This document shows, in pieces, positions 42,275 to 51,554 of a DNA stretch of 51,554 nt; positions within the stretch are counted from its first letter, which is position 1, and every line of letters begins with the position of its first letter. The notes under the pieces were generated by a model, which did no database searches, was not told the origin of the DNA, and saw nothing but the letters and a program-made list of their open reading frames with translations. The DNA is from Acidobacteriota bacterium. Its GTDB lineage: Bacteria > Acidobacteriota > Vicinamibacteria > Vicinamibacterales > UBA2999. The stretch covers positions 1 to 51,554 of the forward strand of contig JAGNJW010000034.1 in the NCBI GenBank assembly GCA_018000455.1. The letters run 5' to 3'. A program made the translations under genes and the position numbers.

Positions 42275-43021
42275 ATGCACACGCTCGTCCTGCTCCGTCA
42301 CGGCGAATCCACCTGGAACAAGGAGAACCGCTTCACCGGCTGGGTCGATGTCGATTTGAGCGAGAAGGGTCTCACCGAGGCCCGTGCTGCCGGGCAGATG
42401 TTGCAGGCCGGCGGCTTCACCTTCGACCTCGCCTTCTCGTCGGTGCTGAAGCGCGCGATCCGTACGCTGTGGATCGTGCAGGACGAGATGGACCTGTTAT
42501 GGCTACCGGTCGAGCGGTCGTGGCGTTTGAACGAGCGGCACTACGGAGCGCTGCAGGGTCTCAACAAGGCCGAAACCGCCGCCAAGCACGGAGACGCCCA
42601 GGTGAAGGTCTGGCGCCGCAGCTACGACACGCCGCCGCCGCCGCTGTCGGTCGGCGATCCGCAGTATCCCGGGCGGGATCGGCGCTACGCGGGCCTGTCC
42701 GAGAAGGAGCTGCCAGTTGCCGAGTGTTTGAAGGACACGGTCGAGCGTTTCTTGCCCTACTGGCACGAGACGATCGCCCCGGCGATCCGCAGCGGCAAGC
42801 GCGTCGTCGTCGCGGCGCACGGCAACAGCCTGCGGGCCCTGGTGAAGTACCTGGACGCCATCAGTGACGCCGACATCGTGGGGTTGAACATCCCGACGGG
42901 CATGCCGCTCGTCTACGAACTCGACGCCGACTTGAGGAAGGTGAGCAGCCGCTACCTCGACGAGGAGGCCGCGAAGAAGGCGGCGGCTCAGGTGGCGAAT
43001 CAGGCCAGCCGGAAATCCTGA
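42275..43021 (+). CDS. gpmA: 2,3-bisphosphoglycerate-dependent phosphoglycerate mutase
   Basis: Interconverts 3- and 2-phosphoglycerate. It has 248 residues, the length of cofactor-dependent GpmA. The phospho-His lies in 'LVLLRHGESTWNKENRFTGW' (His9), with 'SWRLNERHYGALQGLNKAE', 'DTPPPPL' and the second His in 'VVVAAHGNSLRALVKYLD'. It starts 2 bases after the eno stop. The C-terminal Lys/Ala-rich tail ('EAAKKAAAQVANQA') is slightly longer than usual. It converges with the small 43049 gene. Confidence 0.96.
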   Translation: MHTLVLLRHGESTWNKENRFTGWVDVDLSEKGLTEARAAGQMLQAGGFTFDLAFSSVLKRAIRTLWIVQDEMDLLWLPVERSWRLNERHYGALQGLNKAETAAKHGDAQVKVWRRSYDTPPPPLSVGDPQYPGRDRRYAGLSEKELPVAECLKDTVERFLPYWHETIAPAIRSGKRVVVAAHGNSLRALVKYLDAISDADIVGLNIPTGMPLVYELDADLRKVSSRYLDEEAAKKAAAQVANQASRKS

Positions 43022-43048
43022 AGGCACCGGCCGGGCGCCGGAGGGCCG

Positions 43049-43354
43049 CTAGTTCGTTTCCTCGACGTTCACTTGGTCGGCGGCGATGCGCAGGGAGCGG
43101 AGGAAGCGCCGGTCGTTAGCGCTCACTTCGAACGCCGGCAGCACGTCGGCGATGACGGCCGATTCGGACGCCGGCTCCGGCGGCTCGTGGCCAGCGAGCA
43201 TGGCAAACCCGACGGTGGCGTCGAGCGTCAGGTGCAAGTGGAAGCCGGCGGCCTTGGCGCGTTCCCGGCAGCGCTCGACATCGGCGCTCTGCGCCACGGC
43301 GGTCGCCACGGCCGCGGCGAGTTCCCGGGCGAAGCGGTTCTGAACGTCATCCAT
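43049..43354 (-). CDS. Small hypothetical cytoplasmic protein
   Basis: 101 residues from the ATG at 43354 (MDDVQNRFARELAAAVATAV), which has a strong ribosome-binding site ('gaggaggga'). The sequence is acidic and helical, with a central 'GFHLHLTLDATVGFAML' and C-terminal 'ANDRRFLRSLRIAADQ'. No family was recognised and no signal peptide or membrane helix is seen. It diverges from the mutase gene across 163 bases and converges with gpmA. The good start site and codon use support a real gene. Confidence 0.65.
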   Translation of the reverse strand: MDDVQNRFARELAAAVATAVAQSADVERCRERAKAAGFHLHLTLDATVGFAMLAGHEPPEPASESAVIADVLPAFEVSANDRRFLRSLRIAADQVNVEETN

Positions 43355-43517
43355 GAACTTCCCTCCTCGCGAGCGAGCACGGGACCCGGCTGGATGCGGG
43401 CAGGCAGGACACCGGCGCGGCAACCGCCCAGGATTCTACGAGGATGCGCAGTTTCGTGCAATACGGTGTAGCCCTCCCGCGTGGGCGGCGGTCGCCGGGG
43501 CTGGCTACAATGCGGGC

Positions 43518-45083
43518 ATGGCTGGAGAGCAGAAGCGGTTCCACTCGACGCCCGGGGATCTGGCCGGGTGGGACGAGGCCCGGGAACTTGGATTCCCGGG
43601 GGGCTTCCCCTACACGCGGGGCACACAGCCCACGATGTACCGGGGCCGGCTCTGGACGATGCGCCAGTACGCCGGCTTCGGCACCCCGGAAGAATCGAAC
43701 GCCCGCTATCGCTACCTGCTCTCCCAGGGCGTGAGCGGCCTGAGCGTTGCCTTCGACCTCCCCACCCAGATCGGCTACGACTCCGACCACGTCCTGGCCG
43801 CCGGCGAGGTCGGTAAGGTAGGCGTGGCCATCGATTCGCTGGACGACATGGCGGCGCTCTTCGACGGCATCCCGCTCGATTCGGTCTCGACGTCGATGAC
43901 CATCAACGCCACCGCGATCATCCTGCTCGCGCTCTACGTGGCGGTGGCCAGGCGCCAGGGCGTCAGTCCGCGAGCGCTCTCGGGCACCGTGCAGAACGAC
44001 ATCCTGAAGGAGTACATCGCCCGCGGCACCTACATCTACCCGCCGCAGGCATCACTCCGGATCGTGACCGATATCTTCGCCTACTGTGAGCGCGAAGTTC
44101 CCCAGTGGAACACGATCTCGATCAGCGGATACCACATCCGCGAGGCCGGCTCGACGGCCGTGCAGGAAGTGGCGTTCACCTTCGCCAACGCGCTCGCCTA
44201 CGTGCAGGCGGCCGTCGATGCCGGGCTGGACGTCAACTCGTTCGGCCATCGCCTGTCGTTCTTCTTCAACGCTCACAACGACTTCCTCGAGGAGGTGGCG
44301 AAGTTCCGGGCCGCCCGCCGTCTCTGGGCGCGACTCATGCGCGACCGCTTCGGCGCGACCAACCCGCGCGCGCTGCAGCTGCGTTTCCACACGCAGACGG
44401 CCGGCAGCACGCTCACCGCGCAACAGCCCGACAACAACATCGTTCGCGTGTCCGTGCAGGCACTGGCGGCGGTGATAGGCGGCACGCAGTCACTGCACAC
44501 CAACGGCCGCGACGAGGCGCTGGCGCTGCCGACCGAGACGTCGGCCGGCATCGCACTGCGCACGCAGCAGATCATCGCGCACGAGTCCGGGGTGGCCAAT
44601 ACCGTGGATCCGTTCGGCGGTTCGTGGCACGTCGAGCGCCTCACGAACGACATCGAAGCCGGCGCCGTCGAGATCATGGACCGCATCGAGGCCGTGGGCG
44701 GCACGCTCCGGGCGATTGAAACCGGCTACGTTCAGCGGCAGATCCAGGAATCGGCCTACCGCGCCCAGCAGGCGGTCGACGCGGGCACCGCGGTGGTCGT
44801 CGGAGTCAACCGCTTCGCGACCGATGAACGGCCCACCGTCGAGGTGTTCGCCCTCGACGCCGACGTCGAGCGTCGCCAGATCGCGAAAACCGAGGCCTTG
44901 CGGGCGCGCCGCGACAACGCGGGCTGGCGACACTCGCTTGAGGCGGTATCGGCCGCCGCCGCCGGGCGTGACAACCTCATGCCGCCGATCATCGCCGCCG
45001 TCGAGGCCGGCGCCACGGTGGGCGAGATTGCGGATACCATGCGGAACGTGTTCGGCGAGTTCCGCGAAGTGGCGGTCGATTAG
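43518..45083 (+). CDS. Methylmalonyl-CoA mutase-type large subunit (no B12 domain)
   Basis: A 521-residue alpha subunit with the TIM-barrel catalytic domain only, the size of the archaeal-type/Streptomyces-like large subunits that pair with a separate B12-binding small subunit. The start ATG at 43518 gives MAGEQKRFHSTPGD. The CoA/substrate residues typical of true methylmalonyl-CoA mutase are kept: Tyr in 'WTMRQYAGFGTPEESN' (Tyr89-equivalent), Arg in 'YIARGTYIYPP' (Arg207-equivalent) and His in 'ISISGYHIREAGST' (His244-equivalent). This favours methylmalonyl-CoA over isobutyryl- or ethylmalonyl-CoA. The B12 subunit and the MeaB/ArgK chaperone are not in the window. It likely serves propionate/odd-chain metabolism. 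Confidence 0.93.
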   Translation: MAGEQKRFHSTPGDLAGWDEARELGFPGGFPYTRGTQPTMYRGRLWTMRQYAGFGTPEESNARYRYLLSQGVSGLSVAFDLPTQIGYDSDHVLAAGEVGKVGVAIDSLDDMAALFDGIPLDSVSTSMTINATAIILLALYVAVARRQGVSPRALSGTVQNDILKEYIARGTYIYPPQASLRIVTDIFAYCEREVPQWNTISISGYHIREAGSTAVQEVAFTFANALAYVQAAVDAGLDVNSFGHRLSFFFNAHNDFLEEVAKFRAARRLWARLMRDRFGATNPRALQLRFHTQTAGSTLTAQQPDNNIVRVSVQALAAVIGGTQSLHTNGRDEALALPTETSAGIALRTQQIIAHESGVANTVDPFGGSWHVERLTNDIEAGAVEIMDRIEAVGGTLRAIETGYVQRQIQESAYRAQQAVDAGTAVVVGVNRFATDERPTVEVFALDADVERRQIAKTEALRARRDNAGWRHSLEAVSAAAAGRDNLMPPIIAAVEAGATVGEIADTMRNVFGEFREVAVD

Positions 45084-45086
45084 CGC

Positions 45087-46082
45087 ATGCCTGCGAACGT
45101 CCTGCTGAGCGTGCGGAATCTGACCACGGTGTTCGACGTGGGCGCCGCGCCGCTGGTCGCCGTGAACGAGGTGTCGTTCGACCTGCACAAGGGCGAGACG
45201 CTCGGCCTGGTCGGCGAATCCGGCAGCGGCAAGTCGGTCACGGCGTTCTCGCTGCTCAGACTCGTGCAACCGCCCGGACGCATCGCTGGCGGCCAGGTGT
45301 TCTTCCAGGGCCGCGATCTGCTGACTCTCTCCGAGAAGGCGATGTGCGGCGTGCGCGGCGCCGGCATCGGCCTCGTGTTCCAGGAACCGATGGCGGCCCT
45401 GAATCCAGTGATGCGCGTTGGCCGGCAGATCGGCGAGTCGCTGGTCGTGCACGGCCTGGCCTCGAGCCGCGAGGCCCGCGACCGCGCCATCGATCTGCTG
45501 CGCGCCGTGAAGATTGTCGACCCCGAGAAGCGCGTCGACGACTATCCGCATCAGCTGTCGGGCGGGATGCGCCAGCGCGTGATGCTGGCCGTGGCGCTCG
45601 CCTGCAAGCCGCCGCTCCTCATCGCCGACGAGCCGACGACGGCGCTCGACGTCACCGTGCAGGCGCAGATCCTCGACCTGCTGCGCGAGATGAAGCGCAC
45701 GTTCGATCTCTCGCTGCTGCTCATCACCCACGATCTCGGCGTCGTGGCCGAGGTCGCCGACCGCGTCGCCGTGATGTACTCGGGGCGGATCGTGGAGGAA
45801 GGGCCGGTGCGGACCATCTTCCGCGCGCCGGCGCACCCCTACACCAAGGGTCTGCTGGCCTCGATTCCCCACGGCCGTGCCGGCGAGCGCCTGGTGGCCA
45901 TCGAAGGCGTCGTGCCGAATCTGGATCAGCTGCCGCCGGGCTGTGCGTTCGCCCCGCGCTGCACGAGCCGGATGGCAGAGTGCGAGCGGGCGGTGCCGCC
46001 CGACGTGCACCTGGCTGTTGACCATCGCGCGCGCTGCCTGCTGCACGCCGCGGCGGCACCGGCCGCGGAGCTGACCCGATGA
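45087..46082 (+). CDS. Oligopeptide/dipeptide ABC transporter ATPase (DppD/OppD type)
   Basis: A 331-residue ATPase. Walker A is GESGSGKS, the Q-loop 'VFQEPMAALNP', the signature LSGGMRQRVML, Walker B 'LLIADEPTTALD' and the H-loop 'LLITHDLGVV'. The C-terminal oligo_HPY domain has the two Cys in 'PPGCAFAPRC', probable 4Fe-4S-type ligands in this family. It starts 3 bases after the mutase stop and overlaps the next ATPase by 4 bases (ATGA). No substrate-binding protein or permease gene is adjacent, so the partners must be encoded elsewhere. Confidence 0.93.
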   Translation: MPANVLLSVRNLTTVFDVGAAPLVAVNEVSFDLHKGETLGLVGESGSGKSVTAFSLLRLVQPPGRIAGGQVFFQGRDLLTLSEKAMCGVRGAGIGLVFQEPMAALNPVMRVGRQIGESLVVHGLASSREARDRAIDLLRAVKIVDPEKRVDDYPHQLSGGMRQRVMLAVALACKPPLLIADEPTTALDVTVQAQILDLLREMKRTFDLSLLLITHDLGVVAEVADRVAVMYSGRIVEEGPVRTIFRAPAHPYTKGLLASIPHGRAGERLVAIEGVVPNLDQLPPGCAFAPRCTSRMAECERAVPPDVHLAVDHRARCLLHAAAAPAAELTR

Positions 46083-46966
46083 GCGGGCCGCTGGTCGAGG
46101 TGCGCGACCTCACGAAGCACTTCACTCGTGGCGGCGGTCTGTTCCAGAAGGGCACCGTCGTCAAGGCCGTCGACGGCATCTCCTTCGCCATCGACGAGGG
46201 CGAGACGTTCGGCTTGGTGGGCGAATCCGGCAGCGGCAAGAGCACGACCGGGCGCTGCATGTTGCGCCTGGTCGAACCGACCTCCGGCGAAGTGCGCTAC
46301 GGCGGCGAAGACGTGCTGGCCTTCTCGTCGTCACGCATGCGGGCGGCCCGCCGCCACATGCAGATGATCTTCCAGGATCCCTACTCGTCGCTCAATCCGC
46401 GCATGAAGGCCCGCGATATCGTCGATGAACCGCTCATCATCCACAAGCTGGGATCGAAGCGCGAACGAGCGGTTCGCGTCGCCGCGCTGTTCGCCCTCGT
46501 GGGGCTCGACCCGGCCCACCTCGATCGCTACCCGCACGAATTCTCGGGCGGCCAGCGCCAGCGCATCGGATTGGCCCGGGCCCTGGCGCTCGAGCCGAAG
46601 TTCATCATCGCCGACGAGCCCGTCTCCGCCCTCGACGTGTCGATCCAGGCACAGGTCGTAAATCTGCTCATGGATCTGCAGCAGCGGCTGCAGCTCACCT
46701 ACCTGTTCATCGCCCACGACCTACGGCTCGTGCGCCACATCTGCCGGCGCGTCGCCGTGATGTACCTGGGGCGCATCGTGGAAATGGGCGACACCGAGTC
46801 CATCTTCGCGAATCCCTCGCATCCCTACACCCGCGCGCTGCTCTCGGCGATTCCGGTCACCGATCCGGACGCACCTCGGCAGCGCATCGATCTCGATCCG
46901 GCGAGCCTCTCGCTCGACGCGACGCTCGTGGAAGTCGGCCCTGGGCACGTCGCTGCGGTGCGCTAG
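46079..46966 (+). CDS. Oligopeptide/dipeptide ABC transporter ATPase (DppF/OppF type)
   Basis: A 295-residue second ATPase of the Dpp/Opp type. Walker A is GESGSGKST, the Q-loop 'IFQDPYSSLNPRM', the signature FSGGQRQRIGLA, Walker B 'FIIADEPVSALD' and the H-loop 'LFIAHDLRLVRH'. 'HPYTRALLSAIPV' marks the start of the C-terminal part, which is shorter than usual and lacks the CxF...C cysteines of OppF-type tails. It overlaps the preceding gene by 4 bases. The pair should form the heterodimeric engine of a peptide or related importer. Confidence 0.93.
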   Translation: MSGPLVEVRDLTKHFTRGGGLFQKGTVVKAVDGISFAIDEGETFGLVGESGSGKSTTGRCMLRLVEPTSGEVRYGGEDVLAFSSSRMRAARRHMQMIFQDPYSSLNPRMKARDIVDEPLIIHKLGSKRERAVRVAALFALVGLDPAHLDRYPHEFSGGQRQRIGLARALALEPKFIIADEPVSALDVSIQAQVVNLLMDLQQRLQLTYLFIAHDLRLVRHICRRVAVMYLGRIVEMGDTESIFANPSHPYTRALLSAIPVTDPDAPRQRIDLDPASLSLDATLVEVGPGHVAAVR

Positions 46967-46988
46967 CGAACATCGACGAGACACACCA

Positions 46989-47960
46989 ATGAGGCGAGCC
47001 GGAGGCTCTGGCGGCGTCATGAGTGCCCTGGCGTCGACCGGCGCGCGCGCGACGCTCCTGCTGACGGCCGTCGTGATGCTGGCGCTGCCGGCCGCCTCGC
47101 TCCGGTCTCAGACGGTAGCCGTGCCCGGCACCCCAATTGACGTCGGGCAGTTGCGAGAGCGCCTGCACGACTACCTGAGGACCTACGAATCACTGCTTGG
47201 CGAGGTGGTCGCCGTCGAGCGCATGACGCAGCGCGCCGGCGTCATGCAATTCGGCGACCCCATCGCCGGCAGCAGGAACCTCCCGCGCACCCTGGAATCC
47301 GACGTGGCCTTCGTGGGTCTGCCAGGAGGGGTCGGGTGGCTCGGCTACCGCGACGTGCTGCGCGTGAACGGACGGCCGACCCGCCGGGCCGGACCGTCGC
47401 TCAGCGCGTTGCTCTCCCTGCAGAACGGCGACGCCACGGACCGCGCGCGGGCGCTGCTCTTCGCCGGCGCCATCCATAACCTGGGAGCGCCACGCACCAT
47501 CAATCTGCCCAGCCTGCCGCTCGAGTTCCTGCACCCGCGCAACGCCGGCCGGCTCACGCTGTCGCCCAGCCAGCCTGCGGACACGACGCGGGGCGCCTGC
47601 CGCGGGCGTCAGCTGGACCTGGTCGAGACGCTGCGACCCACGCTGATTCAGCGCCCGCTCGGTGGCGACATGCCAAGCCGCTTGTCGGCCTGGGTCGAGC
47701 CCGAATCCGGGCGTCTCTGTCGTGCGGAGGTGCGCACGCGCGACGCCAGCGCGGGCGACGGCGGTTTCGAGGCGGTGGTCGCGGTGGATCTCTCACACGA
47801 CGCGGCGGTCGATCTCACCGTGCCAACTCGGATGCGTGAAGAGTTCTTCGTCGCGCCGCTCGGCCGCGGCACGAGCGAGGCGACCTACGGGAGCTACCGG
47901 CGCTTCAGGACCAGCGGGCGGATGCTGCCCCCCGGGCCCGGCCTGCCCGGCCCCCGCTAG
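46989..47960 (+). CDS. Secreted protein of unknown function
   Basis: A 323-residue exported protein; the signal anchor lies at about residues 18-40 ('ARATLLLTAVVMLALPAASL'). A second in-frame ATG at 47019 (MSALASTGARATLL) would give a more normal signal peptide. The mature part contains 'LHDYLRTYESLLGEVVAVER' near its start and 'LSAWVEPESGRLCRAEVRTR' later; the pattern is that of a small family of exported proteins whose role I do not know. It begins 22 bases after the ATPase gene and its stop overlaps the convergent ABC gene by 4 bases. Confidence 0.75.
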   Translation: MRRAGGSGGVMSALASTGARATLLLTAVVMLALPAASLRSQTVAVPGTPIDVGQLRERLHDYLRTYESLLGEVVAVERMTQRAGVMQFGDPIAGSRNLPRTLESDVAFVGLPGGVGWLGYRDVLRVNGRPTRRAGPSLSALLSLQNGDATDRARALLFAGAIHNLGAPRTINLPSLPLEFLHPRNAGRLTLSPSQPADTTRGACRGRQLDLVETLRPTLIQRPLGGDMPSRLSAWVEPESGRLCRAEVRTRDASAGDGGFEAVVAVDLSHDAAVDLTVPTRMREEFFVAPLGRGTSEATYGSYRRFRTSGRMLPPGPGLPGPR

Positions 47961-48643
47961 GCCGCCTTGCGGACGTCTTTCTCGACCTTGCCGTCGCGGA
48001 TCAGGATCTGGCGATCGGCGTGGGCGGCCACGTCCGCCTCATGCGTCACGAGCACGATGGTGTTCCCGGCCTCGTGGAGACGGGCGAACAGCGACATGAT
48101 CTCGACGCCGGTCTTCGAGTCGAGGTTGCCGGTAGGCTCGTCGGCGAGCAGGATCGAGGGGTTATTGACGAGCGCGCGGGCGATCGCGACGCGCTGGCGT
48201 TGACCTCCTGAAAGCTCGTTCGGCTTGTGGTTCATGCGCGAGCCGAGTTCGACCCTTTCGAGCGTCGCCTTGGCTCGCTCCAGCCGCTCTTTGGTCGAGA
48301 TGCCAGCGTAGACGAGCGGCAGTTCCACGTTGTGGAGCGCCGAGGCGCGCGGCAGCAGATTGAAGGTCTGGAAGACGAACCCGATCTCCTCGTTGCGGAT
48401 GCGCGCCAGCTCGTTGTCGTTCATCGAGCCCACCTGCTTTCCGTTGAGCAGATACGTGCCCTTGCTGGGGGTGTCGAGGCAGCCGATGAGATTCATCAGC
48501 GTCGACTTGCCCGAACCCGAAGGGCCCATGATGGCGACGTATTCTCCCTTCTCGATCTGGACGGTGACCCCCCGCAACGCGTGGATCTCCTCATCGCCCA
48601 TCGTGTAGGTCTTCCACAGGTCGGTAGTCTCGATCATGGCCAT
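47957..48643 (-). CDS. MacB/LolD-type ABC transporter ATPase
   Basis: A 228-residue ATPase of the MacB/LolD/FtsE group. Walker A is GPSGSGKST, the Q-loop 'FVFQTFNLLPRASALHNVEL', the signature LSGGQRQRVAIA, Walker B 'ILLADEPTGNLD' and the H-loop 'IVLVTHEADVAAHADR'. Either of two Mets (48643 or 48637) could be the start. The matching MacB permease is not adjacent, which is unusual for this family; it may be encoded elsewhere. It could export lipoproteins, peptides or small molecules. It converges with the secreted protein gene and diverges from dodecin. Confidence 0.92.
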   Translation of the reverse strand: MAMIETTDLWKTYTMGDEEIHALRGVTVQIEKGEYVAIMGPSGSGKSTLMNLIGCLDTPSKGTYLLNGKQVGSMNDNELARIRNEEIGFVFQTFNLLPRASALHNVELPLVYAGISTKERLERAKATLERVELGSRMNHKPNELSGGQRQRVAIARALVNNPSILLADEPTGNLDSKTGVEIMSLFARLHEAGNTIVLVTHEADVAAHADRQILIRDGKVEKDVRKAA

Positions 48644-48849
48644 GAACGGAAGATCTCCCGCGGCGCCGGCGCCGACGCTTACATTCCATCACAGACGTCG
48701 CCACCCACGGGGAGGTTCCTGCCGTGGCCGGCCGGGCATTGCCGCGACTGCACGCCGTCACGTACGATGGCCGTTCGGGCGCGCTTCGCCGTCCGTCCAC
48801 GTCCGTGACCGGCCACCCACGTGCCGCGCGTAACGAAGGAGTTGTCACC

Positions 48850-49053
48850 ATGGCAGTCGCACGAGTCACCGAAATCATCGCCGCCTCCAAGAAGAGCTTC
48901 GAAGATGCCGTCGAGCAGGGCATCGTCCGGGCGTCGAAGACGCTCAAGAACATCGAAGGCGCCTGGGTGCAAGACCAGAAGGTCGTCGTGCAGAAGGGCA
49001 AGATCGTCGAATACCGCGTCGCCATGAAGGTGACGTTCATTCTGGAGAAGTAA
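48850..49053 (+). CDS. Dodecin (flavin-binding dodecameric protein)
   Basis: A 67-residue protein with a near-perfect ribosome-binding site ('aaggagt', 7 bases before the ATG). The sequence MAVARVTEIIAASKKSFEDA, the central helix 'VRASKTLKNIEGAWVQDQ' with flavin-stacking Trp39, and the C-terminal strands 'IVEYRVAMKVTFILEK' are typical of dodecin, which stores and buffers FMN/FAD or CoA in a hollow 12-mer. It converges with acs, 11 bases from its stop. Confidence 0.92.
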   Translation: MAVARVTEIIAASKKSFEDAVEQGIVRASKTLKNIEGAWVQDQKVVVQKGKIVEYRVAMKVTFILEK

Positions 49054-49064
49054 CCTGCGGGCCG

Positions 49065-51035
<1,971 letters not shown>

Positions 51036-51087
51036 GGCCCGATTCTATCCCCGCAGCGCGATAACGCACGTCGCGTTACGTCTCCGA

Positions 51088-51297
51088 ATGCACCTGGCGG
51101 TCGCCTCTGCTACGCTCGCCCAGCCGGCCGCGGCCGCGATGGCCGTGGCCGCTGACCTTCACTGGCTCGCAGGCACGTGGGTGGCGGAGACGGCCGGCAC
51201 GAGGACCGAGGAGCGCTGGACGTCGCCGGCCGGTGGCGGACTGCTCGGGACGAGCCGCACGCTGCGCGGCGACCGGATGATGGGCTTCGAATTCCTG
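51088..51297 (+). pseudogene. DUF6265 family protein, 5' fragment
   Basis: From ATG 51088 a signal-like stretch (MHLAVASATLAQPAAAAMAV) is followed by 'LHWLAGTWVAETAGTRTEER' and 'SPAGGGLLGTSRTLRGDRMM' then GFEFL, the N-terminal half of DUF6265 proteins. The family sequence stops at about 51297, where the antisense stop codon of the ino1 gene begins; beyond that the open frame is only the shadow of ino1. About half of the expected domain is missing, so this is a truncated gene or an assembly join. Confidence 0.6.
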
Positions 51298-51554
51298 CTA
51301 GTCGTAGTACTCGCGGCCGAGGTGGGTGATGAGTTCCTCGCCCTTGAGGTAGCGCAGCGTGTTCTTCAGCTTCATCAGCTGGATGAACAGGTCGTGCTCG
51401 GGGTAGACCTCGGGCGCGTGCATCGGCGCCTTGAAGTAGAACGACAACCACTCCTGGATGCCCGACATGCCCGAGCGCTTCGCCAGGTCGAGGAACAGGG
51501 CGGCATCGAGCACGATCGGCGCCGCCAGAATCGAGTCGCGGCACAGGAAGTTGA
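51298..51554 (-). CDS. ino1: myo-Inositol-1-phosphate synthase, C-terminal part (truncated by window edge)
   Basis: The last about 85 residues of an inositol-3-phosphate synthase, which converts glucose-6-phosphate to myo-inositol-1-phosphate using NAD. 'ILAAPIVLDAALFLDLAKRS', 'GMSGIQEWLSFYFKAPMHAP' and the ending 'YLKGEELITHLGREYYD' match the conserved C-terminus of bacterial/eukaryotic-type enzymes. The 5' part lies outside the window. Its stop directly meets the truncated DUF6265 gene. Confidence 0.88.
   Translation of the reverse strand, partial: NFLCRDSILAAPIVLDAALFLDLAKRSGMSGIQEWLSFYFKAPMHAPEVYPEHDLFIQLMKLKNTLRYLKGEELITHLGREYYD

Overview
The window is a high-GC bacterial chromosome segment. 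It begins inside a 16S rRNA gene (minus strand) and ends inside an inositol-phosphate synthase gene. The 16S sequence, the GC-rich codon use, the dense ATGA/GTGA gene overlaps and the gene content (TonB-type outer-membrane protein with a carboxypeptidase-like regulatory domain, PurS-dependent purine synthesis, an NtrC-type two-component pair) suggest a Gram-negative soil-type bacterium. My best guess is Acidobacteriota, class Vicinamibacteria. That placement is a judgement from reading, not from a database search.

Layout. (1) 1-2.8 kb: 5' part of 16S rRNA with a roughly 490-nt leader (boxA-like site, hairpins, promoter), then tyrS. (2) 2.9-18 kb: a metallophosphoesterase, then a long minus-strand operon read from about 13.0 kb down to 3.7 kb: M16 protease, purB, purS, purQ, a small two-helix membrane protein, purL, purF, purM, purN. 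Divergent from it are rlmN and a lipoprotein esterase; then purD with mtaB on the minus strand. (3) 18.1-27.3 kb: rpsU, a STAS anti-sigma antagonist and a plus-strand glycan cluster: UbiA-type phosphoribosyl/prenyl transferase, DUF362 protein, a protein with an Arg-rich disordered tail and four GT4 glycosyltransferases in two paralogous pairs. (4) 27.3-31.9 kb: a decayed mobile island holding a truncated tyrosine recombinase, an excisionase-like HTH protein, a winged-helix-like protein, a secreted orphan, an IS3 fragment and the C-terminal scrap of another recombinase. An imperfect inverted repeat lies near both edges. (5) 31.9-36.3 kb: an NtrC-type response regulator and a PDZ/multi-TM/GAF/PAS histidine kinase, with a consensus-quality sigma-54 promoter just upstream. 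(6) 36.4-39.4 kb: a TonB-dependent-receptor-like barrel and a periplasmic protein under a near-consensus sigma-70 promoter. (7) 39.5-51.5 kb: central metabolism and transport: glgC, eno, gpmA, an acyl-CoA mutase large subunit, DppD/DppF-type ATPases, a secreted orphan, a MacB/LolD-type ATPase, dodecin, acs, a truncated DUF6265 gene and the end of ino1.

How the genes fit together. The purine genes here cover PRPP amidotransfer (PurF), GAR synthesis (PurD), formylation (PurN), FGAM synthesis (PurS/Q/L), ring closure (PurM) and the PurB lyase steps; purC, purE/K and purH are not in the window. The glycan cluster looks like one translationally coupled unit that builds a glycan on a polyprenyl carrier. 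The two-component pair appears to be sigma-54-dependent and possibly autoregulated.

The places most likely to hold something undescribed are the glycan cluster with its Arg-rich tails, the PDZ-containing kinase with its sigma-54 promoter, the membrane protein inside the purine operon, and the mobile-island junctions.
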